Part shown: positions 14,933 to 19,341 of the stretch, piece by piece
Layout of the letters: each line of letters starts with the position of its first letter
Numbering within the stretch: the first letter of the stretch is position 1
Origin: Oscillospiraceae bacterium
GTDB lineage: Bacteria > Bacillota > Clostridia > Oscillospirales > Ruminococcaceae
Length of the DNA: 19,341 nucleotides
Assembly (NCBI GenBank): GCA_016297165.1
Contig: JAEDHF010000017.1
Location: 1 to 19,341, forward strand
Direction of reading: 5' to 3'
Program-made: the position numbers and the translations under genes
The notes under the pieces: model-generated
Databases searched by the model: none
Seen by the model: the letters and a program-made list of their open reading frames with translations, nothing else
Told to the model about the DNA's origin: nothing

Positions 14933-14961
14933 TTGCTTTTTTCTACAGAATGTGGTATAAT
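14933..14961 (+). promoter_or_regulatory. Promoter of the iorA-iorB-ACT operon
   Basis: Extended -10 TGGTATAAT (14953-14961) with a -35 TTGCTT (14933-14938) at 17-nt spacing. The -10 is consensus and the -35 keeps only the TTG plus the fifth-position mismatch, so the extended TG probably matters. Transcription would begin near 14968, giving a leader of about 100 nt before the iorA ATG. A TTTTTCTACA direct repeat (ending 14913 and 14947) lies just upstream and within the spacer; its meaning is unknown. Confidence 0.7.
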
Positions 14962-15005
14962 ATAACTTAATACAACTACTAATTTTTGCATTTTTTACAA
15001 ACTAA

Positions 15006-15049
15006 GGCAATACTACAAAGACGTAAGACGGTCTTTGTGTGGTGTTGCC
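15006..15049 (+). promoter_or_regulatory. Leader hairpin upstream of iorA
   Basis: Arms 15006-15022 and 15031-15049 form a 17-bp stem with two G.U pairs (in the plus-strand RNA) and a 2-nt bulge, closed by an 8-nt loop. It stops 7 nt before the AGGAGG ribosome binding site at 15057-15062. No T-run follows, so it is not an intrinsic terminator by itself. A translational or stability role in the iorA leader is inferred; no known riboswitch family is recognised. Confidence 0.6.
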
Positions 15050-15070
15050 ACGAATCAGGAGGATTTTAAA

Positions 15071-16798
15071 ATGGCAAAGCTTATGCTCGGAAATCAGGCT
15101 GTTGCCCGTGGTCTTTATGAGGCAGGGGTACAGGTAGTTTCCAGTTATCCCGGAACTCCAAGCACGGAGATTACGGAATTCGCGTCCACATACAATAAGG
15201 ACGAAATGTATTCCGAATGGGCGCCTAACGAAAAGGTAGCCTGTGAGGTAGCTATCGGCGCCTCAATCGCAGGAAAAAGAGCCTTCTGCGCTATGAAGCA
15301 CGTTGGTCTTAACGTTGCCGCCGACCCCCTTTATACCGCTTCCTATACAGGCGTAAACGGCGGTCTTGTGGTTGCTGTGGCAGACGACCAGGGTATGCAC
15401 TCCTCACAAAACGAGCAGGATTCGAGAAATCACGCAAAGGGCGCAAAGCTTCCTATGATTGAGCCCTCGGATTCGGGAGAGTGTAAGGAATTTACAAAGC
15501 TTGCTTATGAAATATCCGAAAAGTTCGATACTCCCGTTCTTTTACGCCTTTCCACAAGGGTAGCTCACTCCCAGAGCTCTGTTGAGACAGAGGAAAGAAC
15601 CGAAGTAAATAAGCCCTACGAAAAAACTCCAACAAAGTACATAATGACCCCTGCAAACGCTAAGCCTCGTCATATCTTCGTAGAGGAGCGTATGAAAAAG
15701 CTTACCGAATATGCGGAAAACTGTCCCCTTAACAGGGTTGAGATGGGAAGCGACGAGATAGGTATCATCACCAACGGCGTAGCTTATCAGTACGCTAAGG
15801 AAGCCCTCGGTGATAAGGCAAGCTATCTTAAGCTCGGTATGGTAAATCCCTTACCCGTAAAGCTTATAAAGGATTTCGCTTCTAAGGTAAAGAAGCTCTA
15901 CGTTATTGAGGAGCTTGACGATATAATTGAGACGCACTGCCGCAAAATCGGCTTAAATCCCATAGGCAAGGAGCTTTTCACCTTCCTTGGCGAATATTCA
16001 CAGACTATGATAAAGGAGAAAATCCTCGGAGAAAAGAACGAGTTCGTGGCTCTCGAAGACGTTATTCCCGTTCGTCCTCCCGTTATGTGTGCAGGCTGTC
16101 CCCACAGAGGAGTTTTCTATACCCTTAAAAAGCTCGGCGTATTCGTAAGCGGCGATATCGGCTGTTATACCCTCGGCTCCGCCGCTCCCCTTAACGCTAT
16201 GGATACTACCGTTTGTATGGGCGCTTCCATAAGCGGCTTACACGGCTTCAACAAGGCTATGAAGGGCGAATACGAGGGTAAGGCGGTAGCCGTTATCGGC
16301 GACTCTACCTTTATCCATTCGGGTATTACGGGGCTTATCGATATCGCCTATAACGGTACAAATTCTACCGTTCTTATCCTTGATAACAGTATTACAGGCA
16401 TGACAGGTCATCAGAATAACCCTGCCAACGGTAAGAATATTTACGGCGACCCTGCGGCGGCGGTTAATCTCGAAGCCCTCTGTCACTCCGTAGGTATCGA
16501 CAGGGTAACGGTGGTTGACCCCTCCGACCTTGCTGCCCTCGAAAAGACCATTAAGGAAGAGCTTAACGCTAAGGCACCCTCCGTTATTATTTGCAGAAAG
16601 CCCTGCGCTCTTCTTAAGACGGTTAAGCATAAGCCGCCCTTTAAGATTGACGAGGAAAAGTGCAAGAGCTGTAAAGCTTGTATGAAGATAGGCTGTCCCG
16701 CTATTTCCGTAACGGGCAAGGCGAAAATCGACAACACTCTCTGCGTAGGCTGCGGCCTTTGTATGCAGATGTGTAAGTTCGACGCTATCAAGGAATAA
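15071..16798 (+). CDS. iorA: Indolepyruvate ferredoxin oxidoreductase, alpha subunit
   Basis: Catalytic subunit of the oxygen-sensitive enzyme that oxidatively decarboxylates aryl pyruvates (from Trp, Phe, Tyr) to aryl-acetyl-CoA with reduction of ferredoxin; it may also run in reverse. At 575 residues it has an N-terminal pyrimidine-binding domain (beginning MAKLMLGNQAVARGLYEAG, with SYPGTPSTEI), a TPP-binding domain with GDIGCYTLG and the GDST...DNS metal/TPP motif, and a C-terminal ferredoxin domain. That domain has C531-x2-C-x2-C-x4-C-P and C558-x2-C-x2-C-x3-C, binding two [4Fe-4S] clusters. The start is the ATG at 15071 with AGGAGG 8 nt upstream; the in-frame TTG at 15035 lies inside the leader hairpin and is rejected. 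iorB follows 13 nt later. All cofactor residues are present. Confidence 0.96.
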   Translation: MAKLMLGNQAVARGLYEAGVQVVSSYPGTPSTEITEFASTYNKDEMYSEWAPNEKVACEVAIGASIAGKRAFCAMKHVGLNVAADPLYTASYTGVNGGLVVAVADDQGMHSSQNEQDSRNHAKGAKLPMIEPSDSGECKEFTKLAYEISEKFDTPVLLRLSTRVAHSQSSVETEERTEVNKPYEKTPTKYIMTPANAKPRHIFVEERMKKLTEYAENCPLNRVEMGSDEIGIITNGVAYQYAKEALGDKASYLKLGMVNPLPVKLIKDFASKVKKLYVIEELDDIIETHCRKIGLNPIGKELFTFLGEYSQTMIKEKILGEKNEFVALEDVIPVRPPVMCAGCPHRGVFYTLKKLGVFVSGDIGCYTLGSAAPLNAMDTTVCMGASISGLHGFNKAMKGEYEGKAVAVIGDSTFIHSGITGLIDIAYNGTNSTVLILDNSITGMTGHQNNPANGKNIYGDPAAAVNLEALCHSVGIDRVTVVDPSDLAALEKTIKEELNAKAPSVIICRKPCALLKTVKHKPPFKIDEEKCKSCKACMKIGCPAISVTGKAKIDNTLCVGCGLCMQMCKFDAIKE

Positions 16799-16811
16799 GG
16801 AGGACAGGAAA

Positions 16812-17381
16812 ATGACTAAATCCATTATGCTCGTAGGCGTAGGCGGTCAGGGTACCCTTCTCGCCAGCAGAATTTTAGGCAACGCCCTCCTTTCCCAGGG
16901 CTACGACGTTAAGGTTAGCGAGGTACACGGAATGTCCCAGAGAGGCGGTTCCGTAGTAACATACATAAAGTACGGCGAAAAGATTTATTCCCCCGTTATC
17001 GAAAAGGGTGAGGCGGATATTATCGTTGCCTTTGAACAGCTTGAAGCCGCAAGATGGCTCCCCTACCTCAAAAAGGGCGGAAAGATTATTACCAATACCC
17101 AGCAGATTAACCCTATGCCCGTTATTATGGGCGTTCAGGAATATCCCGACGCACTTATCGAAAAGATAAAGGCTAAGGGCGTGGACATTACCGCTGTTGA
17201 CGCTCTCGCTCTCGCCGAGGAGGCAGGAAGCAGCAGAGCCGTAAACGTGGTGCTTATGGGGCTTATCTCGAAGTCCGCAGGCTTTCCCGAGGAAGTATGG
17301 CAGAAGGCTTTAGAGGAATGTGTTCCTCCTAAGGCTTTAGAAATAAACAAGAAGGCGTTCGCTCTCGGAAGAGCGGTATAA
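16812..17381 (+). CDS. iorB: Indolepyruvate ferredoxin oxidoreductase, beta subunit
   Basis: The 189-residue partner of IorA, from the gamma-type domain family of 2-oxoacid:ferredoxin oxidoreductases, needed for CoA-dependent aryl pyruvate oxidation. It opens with MLVGVGGQGTLLASRILGNA (about residues 6-25) and has the family segment SEVHGMSQRGGSVVTYIKYG (about 36-55). The length is typical and no Fe-S motif is expected. AGGAGG begins right at the iorA stop and the ATG follows it by about 9 nt. The next gene's ribosome binding site overlaps the iorB stop codon, so the three genes are almost certainly one transcript with coupled translation. Confidence 0.96.
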   Translation: MTKSIMLVGVGGQGTLLASRILGNALLSQGYDVKVSEVHGMSQRGGSVVTYIKYGEKIYSPVIEKGEADIIVAFEQLEAARWLPYLKKGGKIITNTQQINPMPVIMGVQEYPDALIEKIKAKGVDITAVDALALAEEAGSSRAVNVVLMGLISKSAGFPEEVWQKALEECVPPKALEINKKAFALGRAV

Positions 17382-17393
17382 GGAGGTTTTACT

Positions 17394-17816
17394 ATGTTAA
17401 ATCAGATTTCCGTATTCGCAGAAAACAAAAAGGGCAGACTTGCAGCAATTATGAAGCTTATCAACGACAGCGGTATTGATATCCGTGCCCTTACTATCGC
17501 AGATACCACAGATTTCGGTATAGTAAGAATGATTGTAAGCAACGCAGACCACGCTCTTAAGGTTTTCCAGGAGAATAATTGTATCGCTTCCGTAGCACAG
17601 GTTCTCGCCTTCACAATTAAGGACGAAGCAGGCGCTATGTACGATGTAGTAAAGCTTCTCGACGATAACGGCGTTAATATCGAATACTGCTACTCTCTTA
17701 TGGGCAAGAAGGAAAATATGGCGGATATCGTAATAAAGACCAACGAAACCGAAAAGGCTGAAAAGCTTCTTCGTGATAATAATATCGGGCTTATTTCAAC
17801 CGAAGATATCCTTTAA
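17394..17816 (+). CDS. Tandem ACT-domain protein
   Basis: A stand-alone amino-acid-binding protein of 140 residues with two ACT domains (about 4-66 and 70-138). Each has the beta-alpha-beta pattern with a Gly-containing loop after the first strand (ENKKGRL and DEAGAM), followed by a SGIDIRAL or NGVNIEYC strand. It has no catalytic domain. ACT proteins of this kind are often found directly after iorAB. Its position suggests it senses an aromatic amino acid and modulates the oxidoreductase, but that is inference. AGGAGG begins at the iorB stop, 7 nt before the ATG. Last gene of the operon; the terminator follows about 22 nt after its stop. Confidence 0.9.
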   Translation: MLNQISVFAENKKGRLAAIMKLINDSGIDIRALTIADTTDFGIVRMIVSNADHALKVFQENNCIASVAQVLAFTIKDEAGAMYDVVKLLDDNGVNIEYCYSLMGKKENMADIVIKTNETEKAEKLLRDNNIGLISTEDIL

Positions 17817-17838
17817 CTATTTCTGAATAATTTTTACG

Positions 17839-17893
17839 GGCAGGAGAAACAGAACATAATCTTTCTGTTGGTTTCTCCTGCCTTAGTGTTTTT
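17839..17893 (+). terminator. Intrinsic terminator of the iorA-iorB-ACT operon
   Basis: A perfect 12-bp stem, GGCAGGAGAAAC (17839-17850) with GTTTCTCCTGCC (17871-17882), an inner AGAA/TTCT pairing, then TTAGTGTTTTT. It starts 22 nt after the stop of the ACT-domain gene and is a strong terminator for plus-strand transcription. Confidence 0.88.
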
Positions 17894-17896
17894 ATA

Positions 17897-18088
17897 GGTT
17901 TTCTTCCTATGAGCTGACAATTCGGGTATAAGTCGGCAGGATTTTTGAAAAAACAGGCGCTTCGAGCAGTACTGTTTTTGAGAAAAATTCGCAGGAAAAA
18001 ATGCCCGTAAAGCCCATGGTTAAGCCAATGCAACCGATAGTTGCGGCAATTTTTTCAAAATGAAAACCAAAATATGTAGCGCAACCGA
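17897..18088. other. Intergenic region between the ior terminator and the XRE promoter
   Basis: Part of the 356-bp gap between the ACT and XRE genes. It holds a weak hairpin at 17949-17979 (AAAAACAG/CTGTTTTT), an inverted repeat GCAAC/GTTGC at 18030-18044, and the direct repeat GCAACCGA at 18030-18037 and 18081-18088. A 20-codon ORF at 18001-18063 begins with ATG after AGGA and ends TGA (MPVKPMVKPMQP and so on); a longer open frame continues upstream to a TAA at 17929. The minus strand is also open (68 codons), a normal shadow. I do not recognise any of it; coding is possible but unproven. Confidence 0.4.
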
Positions 18089-18108
18089 CCGATTTCTGAT
18101 ACAATCGG
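18089..18108 (+). promoter_or_regulatory. Extended -10 promoter with overlapping inverted repeat (putative operator)
   Basis: The -10 TACAAT (18100-18105) is preceded by TG one base upstream (18097-18098), an extended -10. It sits inside a perfect inverted repeat CCGATT-N8-AATCGG. No good -35 is found at 17-18 nt. A repressor bound here would block RNA polymerase, and the XRE protein downstream is the obvious candidate. The start of transcription would be near 18112, about 60 nt before the XRE ATG. Confidence 0.5.
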
Positions 18109-18172
18109 GGCATAGAGGAAAAACGACCGGGTCAATTCAAAAAAACAAAAATCAGAAAGGAACGGTTAAGTA

Positions 18173-19267
18173 ATGAATATTGAAATTGCTAACAGATTAG
18201 TTAATTTAAGAAAACAAAGCGGTCTCTCGCAGGAGCAGCTTGCTGAAAAAATCGGAGTATCGAGACAGGCTGTATCAAAATGGGAGAGAAGCGAGGCTTC
18301 CCCCGATACCGATAATATTATTCTTCTTGCGAGGCTTTATAACGTTTCCCTTGACGAGCTTTTAAGCACAGAGGACGAAATCCCTACGGGCGAAAGCGCA
18401 GGGAATACAGAAGAGCCCGAAGCAAGCGGATTTGACAGTGCAGAAGAAACTGCCGAAAATACGGCGGAAAACACAGGGGAGGCTTCTTCCGGGTACGGCG
18501 ACAACTACTATAACTACGGAGACGGGGAGGATAAGGTACATATAGGACTTGACGGTATCCACGTTTCCTCGAAGAACGGCGACGAGGTTCATGTAGGCTG
18601 GGGCGGTATCCACGTTAACGAGCACAAGGGCGATAAGGTTGATATCGACCACAGAGGAATTCACGTTAACGAGCATGGCGTAGATAACGTTTCTGTTGAT
18701 GAGAACGGGGTTTTCGTAAACGGAGAGAAAAAGGATATCGGTAAATGCGTAAAGCAGCACGTTGGAATCGTAGCTCCCGTCATTTTCGTGGCTTTTGTCT
18801 GCTTTATATGCCTCGGCGCATTCTGCAACGGCTGGGGCTGGAGCTGGCTCTGCCTTTTAGGTATTCCTGTACTTGTGGGAATAATTGAATCTATCGTTAA
18901 GAGAGATATAGGAGAGCTTGGCGCTCCTATTGTATTCGGTTGTACTATCGTATTTTTCTATTACGGTTTTTTCCATGATTTATGGGGAATAGGCTGGACG
19001 GTATTCCTGCTTATACCTGTGCTGTGCAGCGTTCTTGACGTCATAAAAAAGAAGCATATAAAGCATTTCTGTTATCCTGTGTTTGTAGCGTATGTATTTC
19101 TGCTCTTCGGTTTAATTTCGAACTTATGGCACCCACTCTGGATAGTATTTCTTACAGTTCCCCTTTTCTACTGGCTGGTTAACCTTATCCCCGACAGGAA
19201 TTCAAGGGACGAGGATAACTGCTGCGGCGAATATGTGAACTGTTCCTGTGACAACGGGCAGGATTAA
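18173..19267 (+). CDS. XRE-family HTH protein with peptide repeats and three membrane hairpins
   Basis: A membrane-bound DNA-binding protein of 364 residues whose function is not known. Residues 6-65 are a Cro/C1-type helix-turn-helix (SGLSQEQLAEKIGVS then RQAVSKWERSEASPD), so it probably binds DNA near the membrane. An acidic linker (about 66-118) is followed by four repeats of 16-17 residues (120-186) with the pattern V-x-phi-x3-G-phi-x-V, then three related transmembrane hairpins (about 197-242, 250-291 and 299-340). Each hairpin has an LW/GW aromatic start and an FL.IPV-type second helix, resembling LiaI/LiaF-like membrane segments. The tail has C350, C351, C357 and C359, possibly a metal or redox site. 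AAAGGAA lies about 10 nt before the ATG. No partner gene is in the window. Confidence 0.85.
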   Translation: MNIEIANRLVNLRKQSGLSQEQLAEKIGVSRQAVSKWERSEASPDTDNIILLARLYNVSLDELLSTEDEIPTGESAGNTEEPEASGFDSAEETAENTAENTGEASSGYGDNYYNYGDGEDKVHIGLDGIHVSSKNGDEVHVGWGGIHVNEHKGDKVDIDHRGIHVNEHGVDNVSVDENGVFVNGEKKDIGKCVKQHVGIVAPVIFVAFVCFICLGAFCNGWGWSWLCLLGIPVLVGIIESIVKRDIGELGAPIVFGCTIVFFYYGFFHDLWGIGWTVFLLIPVLCSVLDVIKKKHIKHFCYPVFVAYVFLLFGLISNLWHPLWIVFLTVPLFYWLVNLIPDRNSRDEDNCCGEYVNCSCDNGQD

Positions 19268-19341
19268 GGGGTTATTCGTTAAGGCTTCGGTTTTCTCAAC
19301 TGTAAAAATACAGAATATAAATTTCCGTAAAATTTATTTAA

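Noticed and set aside
15035..15070. TTG start for iorA
   Set aside because: The TTG is within the leader hairpin and the codons cover the AGGAGG site used by the ATG at 15071.
17949..17979. Bidirectional terminator AAAAACAG/CTGTTTTT
   Set aside because: The stem is mostly A/T with a long loop and the T-run lies inside the stem; the strong terminator is upstream at 17839-17893.
17907..18113. Minus-strand 68-codon frame
   Set aside because: No ribosome binding site or known domain, and it runs through the promoter and operator of the XRE gene.
19268..19341. Terminator after the XRE gene (CTGTA/TACAG at 19300-19313)
   Set aside because: Only 5 bp, A/T-rich and without a T-run; nothing firm can be called before the window ends.

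Overview
The window reads as a chromosomal segment of a low-to-moderate GC Firmicute, most likely an anaerobic Clostridia member of the Oscillospirales/Ruminococcus type. This is an inference from gene content and order (gdpP-rplI-dnaB and tilS-hpt-ftsH modules, RNase J, a ferredoxin-dependent indolepyruvate oxidoreductase), strong purine-rich ribosome binding sites and consensus SigA-type promoters. No 16S or other species-level marker is present.

Left half (1-11929) is eight colinear minus-strand genes. In transcription order they are a sugar-nucleotide transferase fused to a mutase-like domain, RNase J, the c-di-AMP phosphodiesterase GdpP, ribosomal protein L9 (rplI), replicative helicase DnaB, tRNA-Ile lysidine synthase TilS, hypoxanthine phosphoribosyltransferase Hpt, and the membrane protease FtsH (cut by the window edge). 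A near-perfect promoter precedes the long, hairpin-rich RNase J leader. A second extended -10 promoter precedes hpt-ftsH. Between rplI and dnaB sits a 162-bp element that folds end to end into one long hairpin.

Right half (12053-19267) is on the plus strand. First comes a small DUF3343 Se/S-carrier-like protein next to a cysteine desulfurase, then a HI0933-type flavoprotein. A 321-bp gap follows, holding a palindromic repeat block, a promoter and a structured leader. Next is the iorA-iorB-ACT operon for aryl pyruvate oxidation, closed by a strong intrinsic terminator. Last is an XRE-type DNA-binding protein with a peptide-repeat linker and three repeated transmembrane hairpins, behind a promoter with an inverted repeat over its -10.

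Most of the window is conserved housekeeping. The least explained signals are the two long rod-like hairpins, 4784-4945 and 14791-14893. Their imperfections follow the same rule: every non-Watson-Crick position becomes G.U or G.A when read as minus-strand RNA. Other items of interest are the RNase J leader, the degenerate mutase domain and the membrane-anchored XRE protein. No CRISPR array, tRNA, rRNA, transposase or phage gene was seen.
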